This document shows, piece by piece, positions 44,281 through 54,005 of a stretch of DNA of 64,000 nt; the stretch's first letter is position 1; the number at the start of each line of letters is the position of its first letter. The translations under genes and the position numbers were made by a program. This DNA comes from Bosea beijingensis (GTDB taxonomy: Bacteria > Pseudomonadota > Alphaproteobacteria > Rhizobiales > Beijerinckiaceae): contig NZ_CP132359.1 in assembly GCF_030758975.1 (NCBI RefSeq), positions 2,124,811 through 2,188,810 on the forward strand. The letters run 5' to 3'. The notes beneath the pieces were generated by a model, which saw only the letters and a program-made list of their open reading frames with translations, ran no database searches and was not told the DNA's origin.

Positions 44281-45086
44281 GAACGGCTCCGTTCGAGGGT
44301 CTTGGCCGCGTCGAGGGCGGCGGCGATGATGGCGGACAAGGCGGTTTGCAAGACGGCGGCCTTCGGCGCGTCGAAGGTCCAGGGCGCGGTCTCCTCGGAG
44401 AGATAGGCCGAGAGCGCGATTTCCATCTGGAGCGCGTGGACTTGGCTTGAGGGGCGCCCGTAATGGCGCGTGATCCAGCCGCCCTTGAAGCGACCATTGG
44501 CTATCTGGGTGAAGGGATGCCGGGCCATCGCGGTGACGGCGGCGGCCTCGATGCTTCCGGCGCAGCTTTCGCCGGAATTGGTGCCGAGGTTTAGCGTCGG
44601 CAGCGTGCCCGGAAACAGGCGCGGGATCACCGATTTGATCGAGTGGCAGTCCCAGAGCACGCAATAGCCGTGCTCGGCCTTCACCCGTTCGATCTCGGCG
44701 GCCAGCGCCGCATGATAGGGCTGGAAATAGGCCGCCTTGCGCCGCTCGATCTCGTTGGCGTCGGGCGCTGTCTGCCAGATTGGCGCGCCGTCGAAGGTCG
44801 TGCTTGGCACGAGCTCGGTCGTCGCCTGCCCCGGATAGAGCGAGACGCCGGACGGGTCGCGGTTGACGTCGATGACGAAGCGCGAAAGCTGCGCCTCGAC
44901 GACGCTCGGCGCGAACGGCGCGGCGAAGCCGTAGAGCTGGCGCATGTGCCAGTCGGTATCCTCGACCAGCCGGCCGCGCTCGTTGAGCTGCGCCGCGACC
45001 TCCGGCGGGACGCCGGTGCCGGGATGCGGCATCGAGAGGATGAGCGGGGACGAGCCCCGCGTGACTGTGACGATCTCGGCGCTCAT
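44277..45086 (-). CDS. hutG: N-formylglutamate deformylase
   Basis: 269-aa zinc hydrolase of the five-step pathway, which splits N-formylglutamate made through HutF. It has [41 protein letters not shown] and [15 protein letters not shown], containing the expected His, Asp and Glu metal ligands. ATG 45086 overlaps the hutH stop (ATGA); a Met three codons upstream (45095) is possible. The presence of HutF and HutG together shows the formylglutamate, not the formamide, branch. Confidence 0.93.
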   Translation of the reverse strand: MSAEIVTVTRGSSPLILSMPHPGTGVPPEVAAQLNERGRLVEDTDWHMRQLYGFAAPFAPSVVEAQLSRFVIDVNRDPSGVSLYPGQATTELVPSTTFDGAPIWQTAPDANEIERRKAAYFQPYHAALAAEIERVKAEHGYCVLWDCHSIKSVIPRLFPGTLPTLNLGTNSGESCAGSIEAAAVTAMARHPFTQIANGRFKGGWITRHYGRPSSQVHALQMEIALSAYLSEETAPWTFDAPKAAVLQTALSAIIAAALDAAKTLERSRS

Positions 45087-46615
45087 GCGCTGCACTCGGC
45101 AAAGCTGTCGAGACCGGCCGCCTTGCCGACGGCGCCGGAGAGCACGAACTCGGTCGCGGCCGCGAGGTCCGGGGCGAGATAGCGGTCCTCGGTCAGCGGC
45201 GCGATCTTGCTGCGCAGCAGGGCGAGCACCGGCTCCAGACGCGCACTGGTCTTGAGCGGGCGGTGATGCTCGATCGCTTCCGCCGCCGCCATCAGCTCGA
45301 CGCCGATGACGCTGGCGGCATTCTTCGCCATGTCGATCAGGCGGAAGGCGCCATGCGTCGCCATCGAGACATGGTCTTCCTGGTTGGCCGAGGTCGGGAT
45401 GGTGTCGACCGAAGCCGGATAGGCCTTCTGCTTGTTCTCGGAGGCGAGCGCGGCAGCGGTGACCTGCGCGATCATGAAGCCCGAATTCAGGCCGGCATCG
45501 CGGGCGAGGAAGGGCGGCAGGCCGCTCATCACGGGGTCGACCAGCAGCGCCATGCGGCGCTCGGAGAGATTGCCGATCTCGCAGACTGCCATCGCCAGGA
45601 TATCGGCGGCGAAGGCGATCGGCTCGGCGTGGAAGTTGCCGCCCGAGACGATCTCGCCGGGGCCGAGCACCAGCGGATTGTCGGTGACGGCATTGGCCTC
45701 GATCGAAAGCGTCGCGGCGACATTCGACAGCAGCCCATGGACCGCGCCCATCACCTGCGGTTGGCAGCGCAGCGAGTAGGGGTCCTGCACCTTCGTATCG
45801 CCATGGCGATGGCTCTCGCGGATGGCGCTGCCGGCGATCAGGTCGAGCAGGATTTTTGCGACCTTGATCTGGCCGGGCTGGCCGCGCAGCGTCTGGATGC
45901 GCGGGTCGAACGGCGTATCGGAGCCCTTCAGCGCATCGACCGAGAGCGCGCCGGCGACGAGCGCGGCGTCGAAGACGCGGGCGATGGCGGCGAGGCCGGT
46001 CAGCGCCAGCGTGGTCGAGACCTGCGTGCCGTTGATTAGCGCGAGGCCTTCCTTGGCGCCGAGCGCCAGCGTGGTGAGGCCGGCGCGCTTCAGCGCGTCA
46101 GTCGCCGGCAGGGTCTCGCCCTTCAGGCGGATATCGCCGAACCCCATCAGGGCCGCGGTCATATGGGCGAGCGGCGCGAGGTCGCCGGAAGCGCCGACCG
46201 AGCCCTTGGCCGGGATGACGGGCAGGGCGTCGGCCTTGAGCGCATTGGTCAGGGCCTCGATCACGACGGGGCGCACGCCGGAGGCGCCGCGCGCCAGGCT
46301 CGCCGCCTTCATCGCCAGCAGCAGGCGGACGACGCCGTCGGGCAGGGCCGGGCCGGTGCCGACCGCATGCGAGACGATCAGGTTGCTCTGCAGCTTGGCG
46401 AGATCCGCATCGGCGATGCGAACGCTGGCGAGTTTGCCGAAGCCGGTATTGACGCCATAGGTCACGGTGCCGGCGGCGACGATCTCGTCGACGATCTTCT
46501 GGCCAGAGGCGATATTCCCCGCGCTCTCGCCGCCGAGCGAGGCGACGGCGCCGTCGAGGATCGCGCGCCAGTCGGTGAGATGGGCTGCGCCCGGGTTCAG
46601 CGAAACCGTGGTCAT
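45083..46615 (-). CDS. hutH: Histidine ammonia-lyase
   Basis: First step: deaminates histidine to urocanate and ammonia. The 510-aa protein carries the self-made electrophile triad Ala142-Ser143-Gly144 in [16 protein letters not shown], with the active-site Tyr in [12 protein letters not shown]. The rest has standard features such as [15 protein letters not shown] and the [10 protein letters not shown] loop. It overlaps hutG and hutI by ATGA at both ends, so hutI-hutH-hutG-hutU is tightly coupled. Confidence 0.96.
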   Translation of the reverse strand: MTTVSLNPGAAHLTDWRAILDGAVASLGGESAGNIASGQKIVDEIVAAGTVTYGVNTGFGKLASVRIADADLAKLQSNLIVSHAVGTGPALPDGVVRLLLAMKAASLARGASGVRPVVIEALTNALKADALPVIPAKGSVGASGDLAPLAHMTAALMGFGDIRLKGETLPATDALKRAGLTTLALGAKEGLALINGTQVSTTLALTGLAAIARVFDAALVAGALSVDALKGSDTPFDPRIQTLRGQPGQIKVAKILLDLIAGSAIRESHRHGDTKVQDPYSLRCQPQVMGAVHGLLSNVAATLSIEANAVTDNPLVLGPGEIVSGGNFHAEPIAFAADILAMAVCEIGNLSERRMALLVDPVMSGLPPFLARDAGLNSGFMIAQVTAAALASENKQKAYPASVDTIPTSANQEDHVSMATHGAFRLIDMAKNAASVIGVELMAAAEAIEHHRPLKTSARLEPVLALLRSKIAPLTEDRYLAPDLAAATEFVLSGAVGKAAGLDSFAECSA

Positions 46616-47880
46616 TGTCCGTTCCAGATGCGGGTGTGAAGGGGATTGAAGCCGATGCGGTAGGCGAGTTCGGCGGGGCGCCCGATCTCCCAGATGGCTA
46701 GATCGCAGCGCTTGCCGGCTTCCAGCGTGCCGACCTCGTTCTGGAGGCCGAGCGCGGTCGCGGCATGGCGGGTGAGGCCGGCGAGCGCCTCTTCCGGCGT
46801 CATCCGGAAGAGCGTGCAGGCCATGTTGAGCACGAGCAAAGGCGAGGTCAGCGGCGAGGAGCCGGGATTGGCGTCGGTCGCCAGCGCGATGGCCGCACCA
46901 TGCTTGCGCATCAATTCGATCGGCGGCTTCTGCGTTTCGCGCAGGAAATAGAAGGCGCCCGGCAGCACGACCGCGACCGTGCCGGCCTTGGCCATGGCGA
47001 TGACGCCGTCCTCGTCGAGATATTCGAGATGGTCGGCGGAGAGCGCGCCCATCTCGGCGGCGAGCTTGGCGCCATGCAGGTTGGAGAGCTGCTCGGCATG
47101 GACCTTGATCGCGAGGCCCTTGGCCTTGGCGGCCGTGAATACGGTCCTGGTCTCTTCCGGCGAGAAGGCGATGCCTTCGCAGAAGGCATCGACGGCGTCC
47201 GCCAGCCCCTCGGCGGCGACGGCATTGAGCAGCGGCCCGGCGACGAGCGCGGTGTAGTCGCCCGAGCGGCCCTTGTATTCCGGCGGCACGGCATGGGCGC
47301 CGAGGAAGGTGGTGCGGACGGTGACGGGGCGCTCCCGGCCGATCCGGCGCGCGACGCGCAGTTGCTTGAGCTCCGCCTGCTGCTCCAGCCCGTAGCCGGA
47401 CTTGATCTCGACGGTGGTGACGCCCTCGGCGATCAGCGCAGCGAGGCGCCTATCGGCGGAGGCGAAGAGCGTATCCTCGCTCGCCTCGCGCGTCGCCTTG
47501 ACGGTGGAGAGGATGCCGCCGCCGGCTCGTGCGATCTCCTCATAGGTCGCGCCCTGCAGGCGTAGCTCGAACTCATGCGCCCGGTCGCCGCCATAGACGA
47601 GATGGGTGTGGCAATCGATCAAGCCGGGCGTGATCCAGCGACCCGCGCAATCGACGGTCTCGGCGGCCTGGAAAGCGGGCGCCGCGCTGCGTGGGCCGGC
47701 ATAGACGATGTGCCCGTCACGGGCTGCGATGACGCCATCCTCGATCGCGCCATAGGGCGCATCGACCGCGGCCGACATCGTCGCCAATCGCGCATTCGTC
47801 CAGAGCTTGTCACAAACAAGCGTCTCACCAGGCGCTTTCGCCACCGTGCGTCCTCCCGCTACTCTTTGATTTGAAGCCAT
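46612..47880 (-). CDS. hutI: Imidazolonepropionase
   Basis: Third step: opens the imidazolone ring to formiminoglutamate. The 422-aa amidohydrolase has [20 protein letters not shown] with the metal-binding Hx[20 protein letters not shown] and [13 protein letters not shown], with metal ligands in order. I choose Met at 47880; the longest frame begins at 47901, in the operator palindrome. It is the first gene of the leftward operon and divergent from hutF. Confidence 0.94.
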   Translation of the reverse strand: MASNQRVAGGRTVAKAPGETLVCDKLWTNARLATMSAAVDAPYGAIEDGVIAARDGHIVYAGPRSAAPAFQAAETVDCAGRWITPGLIDCHTHLVYGGDRAHEFELRLQGATYEEIARAGGGILSTVKATREASEDTLFASADRRLAALIAEGVTTVEIKSGYGLEQQAELKQLRVARRIGRERPVTVRTTFLGAHAVPPEYKGRSGDYTALVAGPLLNAVAAEGLADAVDAFCEGIAFSPEETRTVFTAAKAKGLAIKVHAEQLSNLHGAKLAAEMGALSADHLEYLDEDGVIAMAKAGTVAVVLPGAFYFLRETQKPPIELMRKHGAAIALATDANPGSSPLTSPLLVLNMACTLFRMTPEEALAGLTRHAATALGLQNEVGTLEAGKRCDLAIWEIGRPAELAYRIGFNPLHTRIWNGQ

Positions 47881-47887
47881 GCTATCC

Positions 47888-47929
47888 AATTGCATATGCA
47901 ATTTGCAAGTATTATTTGCATATGCAATT
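47888..47929. promoter_or_regulatory. Tandem TTGCATATGCAA palindromes, likely HutC operators
   Basis: Two copies of TTGCATATGCAA (47890-47901 and 47916-47927) with centres 26 bases apart, within AT-rich sequence between divergent hutI and hutF. The first extends to a 16-base palindrome AATTGCATATGCAATT. HutC, a GntR repressor encoded just downstream, is the obvious binder; urocanate would be the inducer by analogy with known hut systems. Confidence 0.82.
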
Positions 47930-47957
47930 AAGCGCCAGCGAGCGACGGAGCGAAACG

Positions 47958-49325
47958 GTGACCGAGACCCTGCATCTGGCCGAGGCTCTTCTGCCCGAAG
48001 GTTTTGCCAGCGATGTGAAGCTGACCGTCGCCGACGGCACGATCACATCCGTCGAGGCGGGGGTGAAGCCGGCCGCGGATAACCGCAGCTTCTCAGGGAT
48101 CGCTCTGCCCGGCATGCCGAACCTGCACAGCCACGCTTTCCAGCGCGGCATGGCGGGCTTGTCCGAGCGTCGCGGCGCGCCGGAGGATTCCTTCTGGACC
48201 TGGCGCGAGGTGATGTACCGCTTTCTCGACCGGCTCGATCCCGATGACGTGCAGGCCATCGCCGCGCAGGCCTTCGTCGAGATGCTGGAAGGCGGCTTCA
48301 CCGCGCTCGCCGAGTTCCACTATCTCCATCACGACAAGGACGGGCGCGCCTACGCGAATATCGCGACGATGGGGCAGGCGATCGCGTCGGCCGCGCAGGA
48401 AACCGGCCTCGGCCTTACGCTGCTGCCGGTGCTCTACCGCTTCGGCAATTTCGGCCAGGCGCCCTCGGTCCATGGCCAGCGCCGTTTCGTCAACGAGCGC
48501 GATGCCTATCAGCGCCTGCTGGAGGGCAGCCTCGCCGCGATCCGCGACCTGCCGGATGCACGGCTCGGCGTTGCCCCGCACTCGCTGCGCGCCGTCGCGC
48601 TCGACGATCTCGGCTGGGTCTCGTCGCTGCGCCCGAACGACCCCGTCCATATCCATGTCGCCGAGCAGGTGCCGGAGGTCGAGGCGAGCCTGAAGATCAC
48701 CGGCAAGCGCCCGGTCGAACTGCTGATGGACACGATCCCGCTCGACAAGCGCTGGTGTCTGATCCATGCGACCCACTTGAGCGATGCCGAGCGCGACGGC
48801 ATCGCCCGCAGCGGCGCGGTCGCAGGCCTCTGCCCGATCACCGAATCCAGCCTCGGCGACGGCATTTTCGACGGTATTCGCTACGCGCAGGCCGGTGGCG
48901 CCTATGGCGTCGGCAGCGATTCCAACATCCAGATCGATGCCGGCTCCGAACTGCGCCAGCTCGAATATTCGCAGCGCCTGCGCGATCGCCGTCGCGCGCT
49001 CTTCGCCGAGGAAAAGGCCTCGACCGGACTCGCGCTCTGGCAGGCGGCCTGCGCCGGCGGCGCCCGCGCCTGCGGCCGCGCCATCGGTGCCATCGCGCCG
49101 GGCCACCGCGCCGATTTCATCACGCTCGACACCGACCATCCGGCGCTTGTCGGCCGGTCCGGCCCCGAGGCTGTCGACAGCGCGATCTTCGCCGCCAACG
49201 CCATGCCTTTGCGCGATGTCGTCGTCGGTGGCAGGAGGGTGGTGGCCGAGGGGCGCCATGTCGCCCGCGATTCGGTGCGCTCGCGCTTCGCCAGCGTGAT
49301 GCGGCGCCTCCTCGCAGCAGACTAA
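47958..49325 (+). CDS. hutF: Formimidoylglutamate deiminase
   Basis: Converts N-formiminoglutamate to N-formylglutamate and ammonia. The 455-aa amidohydrolase shows [18 protein letters not shown] with the HxH metal pair, [37 protein letters not shown] and [11 protein letters not shown], the metal and catalytic regions in order. I select GTG 47958, which has GGAG 7 bases before it and gives the usual [14 protein letters not shown] start; the longer frames begin inside or upstream of the operators. It starts the rightward hutF-hutC unit. Confidence 0.93.
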   Translation: MTETLHLAEALLPEGFASDVKLTVADGTITSVEAGVKPAADNRSFSGIALPGMPNLHSHAFQRGMAGLSERRGAPEDSFWTWREVMYRFLDRLDPDDVQAIAAQAFVEMLEGGFTALAEFHYLHHDKDGRAYANIATMGQAIASAAQETGLGLTLLPVLYRFGNFGQAPSVHGQRRFVNERDAYQRLLEGSLAAIRDLPDARLGVAPHSLRAVALDDLGWVSSLRPNDPVHIHVAEQVPEVEASLKITGKRPVELLMDTIPLDKRWCLIHATHLSDAERDGIARSGAVAGLCPITESSLGDGIFDGIRYAQAGGAYGVGSDSNIQIDAGSELRQLEYSQRLRDRRRALFAEEKASTGLALWQAACAGGARACGRAIGAIAPGHRADFITLDTDHPALVGRSGPEAVDSAIFAANAMPLRDVVVGGRRVVAEGRHVARDSVRSRFASVMRRLLAAD

Positions 49326-49337
49326 CCAAGGACGACG

Positions 49338-50087
49338 ATGACGGAAACCCGGCTCGACGCGGTGAAACTGGACGGTGCCGGGCCGGTCTATGACCAGATC
49401 CGGCGGGCGATCCGCGATCTCGTCGTCAGCGGGGAATGGCAGCCGGGCACCAGCGTGCCGCCCGAGCATGCGCTGATGGAGCAGCTCGGCGCGTCCCGCA
49501 TGACCGTGCATCGCGCGCTGGTCCAGCTTGCACGCGAAGGTCTGATCATCCGCCGCCGCCGCTCGGGCACGGTGGTCGCGACGCCCCCCACGAGCCACGC
49601 GATGCTCGACATCCTCTCGATCCCGGAGGAGGTGCGCCAGCTCGGCCAAGCCTATGCCTATGACGTGCTGGCTCGCACCGATGGCCGGCCTTCGCCCGAA
49701 GTGGCCGAGCTCTTCAGTCTCAAGCGCTCCGACAAGGTCGCGCATCTCATCGTGCTGCACCGCGCCGACGGCAAGCCCCATGTCCTGGAAGAGCGCGTCA
49801 TCCATGCCGACGGCGTGACCGGGCTGGCAGATGAGGATTTCGCGGCGACCCCGCCCGGCGACTGGCTGCTGCAGCACAGCCTCTGGTCCCAGGCCGAGCA
49901 TGCGATCAGCGCGATCGGCGCGGGCGAGGAGCAGGCTGCTTTGCTTGAGATCGCGGAGGGCGAGCCCTGCCTGCTGGTCGAGCGGCGGACCTGGAACCAG
50001 TCTCATCCGGTGACGGCCGTGCGCCTGCTCTATCCCGGTTTCCGCCACCGCTTCGTCGGCCGCTTCGGACCTTATGGCGCTGCCTAA
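49338..50087 (+). CDS. hutC: Histidine utilisation repressor HutC (GntR family)
   Basis: 249 aa. Winged helix GPVYDQIRRAIRDLVVSGEW and SRMTVHRALVQLAREGLIIRR, then a UTRA-type effector domain ending VRLLYPGFRHRFVGRFG, all typical of HutC. In studied systems urocanate releases the repressor. It is 12 bases after hutF, so it is co-transcribed and autoregulated through the shared operators. A terminator follows at once. Confidence 0.93.
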   Translation: MTETRLDAVKLDGAGPVYDQIRRAIRDLVVSGEWQPGTSVPPEHALMEQLGASRMTVHRALVQLAREGLIIRRRRSGTVVATPPTSHAMLDILSIPEEVRQLGQAYAYDVLARTDGRPSPEVAELFSLKRSDKVAHLIVLHRADGKPHVLEERVIHADGVTGLADEDFAATPPGDWLLQHSLWSQAEHAISAIGAGEEQAALLEIAEGEPCLLVERRTWNQSHPVTAVRLLYPGFRHRFVGRFGPYGAA

Positions 50088-50120
50088 AGGGCAGGCGCCT
50101 GTAGCTCCGCGCAAAAGATA

Positions 50121-50149
50121 AAGGCCCGCCGTTGGGGCGGGCCTTCATT
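50121..50149. terminator. Terminator after hutC (bidirectional)
   Basis: Perfect 10-bp stem AAGGCCCGCC/GGCGGGCCTT (50121-50130 with 50136-50145) with a GTTGG loop. It lies between hutC and the convergent lipoprotein gene; the weak A/T tails on both sides fit stops in either direction. Confidence 0.82.
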
Positions 50150-50163
50150 GGGTTGCTCGTGCC

Positions 50164-50430
50164 TCAGCAGTCGTAGACCACGCGGCGGCCCCATTCGTCG
50201 CGTCCGTAGCAGCGCTGCGGTGTGGCCGCGCCGCCAATGATGGCGCCGCTCGCTCCGCCGATCGCGGCACCTGCCAATGCGCCGCCGGCGCGCCCCGTGG
50301 CTGCGCCGCCGATGATGGCACCGGCGCCCGCGCCGATCAGCGCACCCGTGCCGGCATTCTGTTCGCGGGCCGTACAGGCACCGAGTGCGGCGCCAAGCGC
50401 CGCGACGAGCAGCAGCTTCTTGATGATCAT
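50164..50430 (-). CDS. Small glycine-zipper lipoprotein
   Basis: 88 aa. Signal peptide MIIKKLLLVAALGAALGAC has a lipobox with Cys19, so it should be a lipoprotein. The mature part is nearly all Gly/Ala (GALIGAGAGAIIGGAATGRA and repeats), typical glycine-zipper membrane-associated repeats, then a short polar end with two Cys (QRCYGRDEWGRR ... YDC). Start ATG 50430 has GGAGGAGAG upstream; longer frames are unsupported. Similar proteins occur in outer membranes of many alphaproteobacteria, but their function is unknown. Confidence 0.82.
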   Translation of the reverse strand: MIIKKLLLVAALGAALGACTAREQNAGTGALIGAGAGAIIGGAATGRAGGALAGAAIGGASGAIIGGAATPQRCYGRDEWGRRVVYDC

Positions 50431-50685
50431 GATCTCTCTCCTCCGTGAGATGACGGGTCGCTCGAAGCACCAAACCGTGTCGGGCGACGAAGGTTCCGCC
50501 GGGCAGCAAGCCGCTATCGGCTTCGCCCATCGGTCTCCCGTTTTGGAGACGCGTTTTGTGTCTTCAGAAAGGCCGCGAAATTTCCCGGCCGTGCCGGAAC
50601 CTATCGCCGCAGCGCCGGTTGGTGAGGCAAGTCCCGCCGGAGGACGCTTTCTCCGGCTTCCCATCGCGAGACAAAGGGGGAAAAG

Positions 50686-51069
50686 ATGACCGATGTTCCC
50701 ATGACCTCCGCCGCCACGGCCAACCCGTTGATTGCGGGCGCCCGTGTTGCAGGTACCGATATCTACAATACAGCTGGCGATCATCTCGGCGAGATCTACG
50801 ACGTGATGCTCGACAAGCTTACGGGGAAGGTCGCCTACGCGATCATGTCCTTCGGCGGCTTCCTCGGACTGGGCGAGAAGTATCACCCGATCCCGTGGAG
50901 CGTTCTCGATTACGACACGCAGCGCGGCGGCTATGTCGTACCGCTGACCAAGGAGCAACTCGAGGCCGCGCCGATGTATGACAGCGAAGGCGAGCCCGAC
51001 TGGGACGACAAGGCTTACGGCAAGCGTGTCCACGACTACTACGGTACGATGCCCTACTGGATGATGTAG
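50686..51069 (+). CDS. PRC-barrel domain protein
   Basis: 127 aa. One PRC-barrel domain (about residues 18-100): GTDIYNTAGDHLGEIYDVML, TGKVAYAIMSFGGFLGLGEK and HPIPWSVLDYD. Single PRC-barrel proteins of this size are common in this group and often stress-related, but their role is unclear. AAAGGGGGAAAAG precedes ATG 50686. The tail (WDDKAYGKRVHDYYG) is aromatic. A 357-base gap with two hairpins follows. Confidence 0.88.
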   Translation: MTDVPMTSAATANPLIAGARVAGTDIYNTAGDHLGEIYDVMLDKLTGKVAYAIMSFGGFLGLGEKYHPIPWSVLDYDTQRGGYVVPLTKEQLEAAPMYDSEGEPDWDDKAYGKRVHDYYGTMPYWMM

Positions 51070-51138
51070 CGGCCCGGCGTCTTCATTCGGGTCTCACACC
51101 GGTCAGAATGAAGAAATAGCGACAAATCGAAGGTTTGA

Positions 51139-51173
51139 ATCGTGTCCGCACTTCGGGGAAGTGCGGACACGAT
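51139..51173. repeat. Perfect 15-bp hairpin in the PRC-barrel/transglutaminase gap
   Basis: ATCGTGTCCGCACTT (51139-51153) is the exact reverse complement of 51159-51173, with a CGGGG loop. No T run follows. The 357-base gap 51070-51426 also has the terminator at 51229-51260 and no gene; together they could be parts of a small RNA. Confidence 0.7.
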
Positions 51174-51228
51174 CAGGGCGCAGGTCGCGGCGGTTGCTAT
51201 CCCCCCAGCCGAACCGTCGTGGCGGCGG

Positions 51229-51260
51229 GATGCGGGCCGAAAGGCCCGCATCTTCTTTTT
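51229..51260 (+). terminator. Strong Rho-independent terminator
   Basis: Perfect 10-bp stem GATGCGGGCC/GGCCCGCATC (51229-51238 with 51243-51252), GAAA loop, then TTCTTTTT. It lies 160 bases after the PRC-barrel stop and 167 before the next gene. Confidence 0.85.
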
Positions 51261-51426
51261 GGGCTCCGCAGAATATCGGGATTTCGCGGTTTCCGGGGGA
51301 TTTTTGTCGATCAGCGGGAACAGCGACGCTCTTCGCGCGTCTAGTCGCCGGGGGATTACGATACCCGATGATCCGCAGCAGCGAGTTCGCGCGGCGGTCC
51401 CGGCCCTCACATCAGGAGAAGGCGAG

Positions 51427-52314
51427 ATGCGCATCCGCTACGGCTATCGGATCGAGTTGGTCTGTGCCCACGACATGCCCCTGATCACGCTGCTCGACGT
51501 GCATCCGTCGCGTCGGCACGACCTGACGATGCCGGACGAGATGAAGCTGACCGCTTTGGCCGATCCCTCACGGCCGATCACGATGACGCAGGATCTCGAC
51601 GCCTTCGGCAATATCCGCCGGCGCATGATCGCGCCGCCGGGTGGCATTCGCCTGGAATCGGAGGGGATCGTCCATGATTCCGGCGAGCTCGACATAGTCC
51701 ACCCGACCGCCCGCGAGGTCTCGCCCGCGCGCCTTCCGGATTCGGCTCTCGTCTACCTCCTGGGCAGCCGCTATTGCGAGACCGACAAGCTCTACGATCA
51801 GGCCTGGAGCCTGTTCGGGCAGATCCAGCCGGGCTGGTCGCGCGTCCAGGCGATCGTCGACTTCGTCCATAATCACCTGAGCTTCGGCTATCATTTCGCC
51901 CGCAATACCCGCACCGCCGCCGAGGCTTTCGAGGAGCGGATCGGCGTCTGCCGCGACTTCGCGCATCTCGCCGTCGCGCTCTGCCGCTGCATGAACATCC
52001 CGGCGCGCTACTGCAACGGCTATCTCGGCGATATCGGCGTGCCTCTCAATCCGGCGCCGATGGATTTCAATGCCTGGTTCGAGGTCTTCCTCGGCGGGCG
52101 CTGGTACACCTTCGATGCCCGCCACAACGAGCCGCGCATCGGCCGGGTCGTCATCGCGCGTGGCCGCGACGCGACCGATGTCGCGATGATCAGCTCCTTC
52201 GGGACGCATACGCTGCAGCATTTCGAGGTCGTCACCGAGGAGATCGAGGACGTACCGATGCCTCTGATGCCGCCGATGCCGGAACAGTTCGACGCCCGCC
52301 CGGCCGCTGCCTGA
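51427..52314 (+). CDS. Transglutaminase-like family protein
   Basis: 295 aa. N-terminal beta domain (about 1-100), then the transglutaminase core with Cys175 in RIGVCRDFAHLAVALCR and Asp230 in RWYTFDARHNEPRIGR. The usual catalytic His is Asn215 in PMDFNAWFEVFL, so the triad is not complete by this reading. ATG 51427 follows AGGAGAAGG; longer upstream frames run through the hairpin and terminator. It is a single gene, distinct from the transglutaminase operon 5 kb further on. Confidence 0.85.
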   Translation: MRIRYGYRIELVCAHDMPLITLLDVHPSRRHDLTMPDEMKLTALADPSRPITMTQDLDAFGNIRRRMIAPPGGIRLESEGIVHDSGELDIVHPTAREVSPARLPDSALVYLLGSRYCETDKLYDQAWSLFGQIQPGWSRVQAIVDFVHNHLSFGYHFARNTRTAAEAFEERIGVCRDFAHLAVALCRCMNIPARYCNGYLGDIGVPLNPAPMDFNAWFEVFLGGRWYTFDARHNEPRIGRVVIARGRDATDVAMISSFGTHTLQHFEVVTEEIEDVPMPLMPPMPEQFDARPAAA

Positions 52315-52358
52315 ACGCCCTTGCGCGTGGTCGAACGCCCCCCATTTAGACCAGCACC

Positions 52359-53258
52359 ATGCGCTACACGATCGTCGTCAATGCCCGTGCCGGAACCGTT
52401 CTCGAAGCCGGTGCCGATGCTTTCGCGGCCCGACTGGAGGCGGCCTTCGCCGCCCAGGGCTGCGGTGCGGACGTGCATCTCGTGCCACCGCGCGAGATCG
52501 ATGACGCGCTCTCGCTCGCGATCGAGGACAAGCATGCGTTGCCCGTCCTGGCCGGCGGCGACGGCACCATCAACGGCGCGCTGCCGGTCCTGATCCAGGC
52601 CGCCCGCCCGATCGGCATCCTGCCGATGGGCACGGTCAACGTGCTCGGCCGCGATCTTGGGCTGCTCGGCACGCTGGAGCAGCAGGTCGCCGCGCTCTGC
52701 GGGGGCGAGCCGGTCGAGATGGATGTCGGCCGGGTCAACGACCGGCTGTTCCATTCGCTGTCCGGCATGGGCTTCTTCAGCCTGATGGCGCGCGAGCGCG
52801 AATATGCGCGCCGCCGATTCCCCTTCAGCCGCGCCGCCGCCTTCGGCATCGCCGCGACGCGCTCGATCCTGTTCACCCGGCCGGTGACGCTGGACATCAC
52901 CGTCGGCGGCGAGCACCGCATCGTCGAGGCCGATGCCGTGCTCGTCACGGTGAACTGCTTCGAAGGAGCGGACTGGCGCCGTCCCCGGCTCGACGAGGGC
53001 GTCTTCGAGGTTCACGTCCTCAATGCCGGCGGGCTCTATTCACGCAGCAAGGCGGCGCTCTCGGTGGTCTCGGGCCATTGGCGCAACTCGCACAACCTGA
53101 CCTCCTTCACCGGCGACGCGGTGACGCTGATCCGGCGTGACAAGCGCCGTGGGCACATCACTTTCGATGGCGAGGTCGAGCGCAAGGCCGGACCGCTGAG
53201 CTACGGCCTGCTGCCCAAGGCGCTGCGGGTGATCGCGGCGCGACCCGCCAGTGATTGA
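52359..53258 (+). CDS. Diacylglycerol kinase-family lipid kinase
   Basis: 299-aa member of the YegS/DAG kinase family. N-terminal YTIVVNARAGTVLEAG, the ATP-binding GGDGTINGALP (about residues 66-76), PIGILPMGTVNVLGRDLG, and the C-terminal beta-domain GHITFDGEVE. It likely phosphorylates diacylglycerol or another lipid at the membrane surface. The next gene is a PAP2 phosphatase, an apparently opposing activity. Confidence 0.88.
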   Translation: MRYTIVVNARAGTVLEAGADAFAARLEAAFAAQGCGADVHLVPPREIDDALSLAIEDKHALPVLAGGDGTINGALPVLIQAARPIGILPMGTVNVLGRDLGLLGTLEQQVAALCGGEPVEMDVGRVNDRLFHSLSGMGFFSLMAREREYARRRFPFSRAAAFGIAATRSILFTRPVTLDITVGGEHRIVEADAVLVTVNCFEGADWRRPRLDEGVFEVHVLNAGGLYSRSKAALSVVSGHWRNSHNLTSFTGDAVTLIRRDKRRGHITFDGEVERKAGPLSYGLLPKALRVIAARPASD

Positions 53259-53348
53259 ACGGGGGGATCATAGCGGCAGAACGCCGCCTGTTCGATATCG
53301 GCCAGCGCGGGTAGTCTTCCGCCCGATCCCTCCCGGAGACCGCCTTTC

Positions 53349-53999
53349 TTGCCCCAGCCTCGCATCATGGTTCCTGCAGCCGCCGCCGTGGTCTTTCTCG
53401 GGCTGGCGCTACTGATCGTCTCCGGGGGCAGCTTCTCCCTCGATACGACGCTGATCATGCTGTTCCGCGACGCGGCCAATCCGGCGGTTCCGCTCGGGCC
53501 GGCCTGGTTCCAGGAGGCCGTGCGCGACATGACGGCGCTCGGCAGCTTCATCGTCCTGTTCTTCATGGCGCTGACGGCGACGCTGGCGCTCTGGCTCTGC
53601 GGCTATCGCCATCTCGCCATCGGGCTCGTCGTCAGCCTCGCGGCGGCTTTCCTGGTGAGCACCGGCCTGAAGATCGTGATCGCCCGCGAGCGGCCGGATA
53701 TCGTCGAGCCTGCGGCCCTGACCTTCACCGCGAGCTTCCCCAGCGGCCATGCCTTCCTCTCGGCCGTGACGCTGTTGACGATCGCAGGTTTCGTCGGTCT
53801 CGCTTCGCGGCGGGCGGATATCGCCCGCTTCTGCATGATCATGGCCGTGACCATGGTCGGCCTGATCGGGCTGAGCCGGATCTATCTCGGTGTACACTGG
53901 CCGTCCGATGTCCTCGGCGGCTGGGCGCTCGGGATCGTCTGGTCGAGCGCCGCGACGGCCTGGCTCGGCCGCAGGATGGCGGATTCCGATCCGGCCTGA
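53349..53999 (+). CDS. PAP2-superfamily phosphatase
   Basis: 216-aa membrane protein with six helices and the three PAP2 signatures in order: KIVIARERP, FPSGHAF and SRIYLGVHWPSDVLGG. It probably dephosphorylates phosphatidic acid, lysolipid or undecaprenyl diphosphate on the periplasmic face. A TTG start at 53349 has GGAG 10 bases before it; ATG 53367 is an alternative. It follows the lipid kinase by 90 bases on the same strand, so co-transcription is plausible. Confidence 0.87.
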   Translation: MPQPRIMVPAAAAVVFLGLALLIVSGGSFSLDTTLIMLFRDAANPAVPLGPAWFQEAVRDMTALGSFIVLFFMALTATLALWLCGYRHLAIGLVVSLAAAFLVSTGLKIVIARERPDIVEPAALTFTASFPSGHAFLSAVTLLTIAGFVGLASRRADIARFCMIMAVTMVGLIGLSRIYLGVHWPSDVLGGWALGIVWSSAATAWLGRRMADSDPA

Positions 54000-54005
54000 A
54001 CGGGC

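Noticed and set aside
44281..45102. Upstream extension of hutU to an 829-aa protein
   Set aside because: The extra codons run over hutG in another frame; urocanate hydratases start at the position of 44280 and have about 555 residues.
47871..47957. Longer hutF start at 47871 or 47922
   Set aside because: Both starts make the operators part of the coding sequence and lack a ribosome site; GTG 47958 has GGAG 7 bases before it and a normal family N-terminus.
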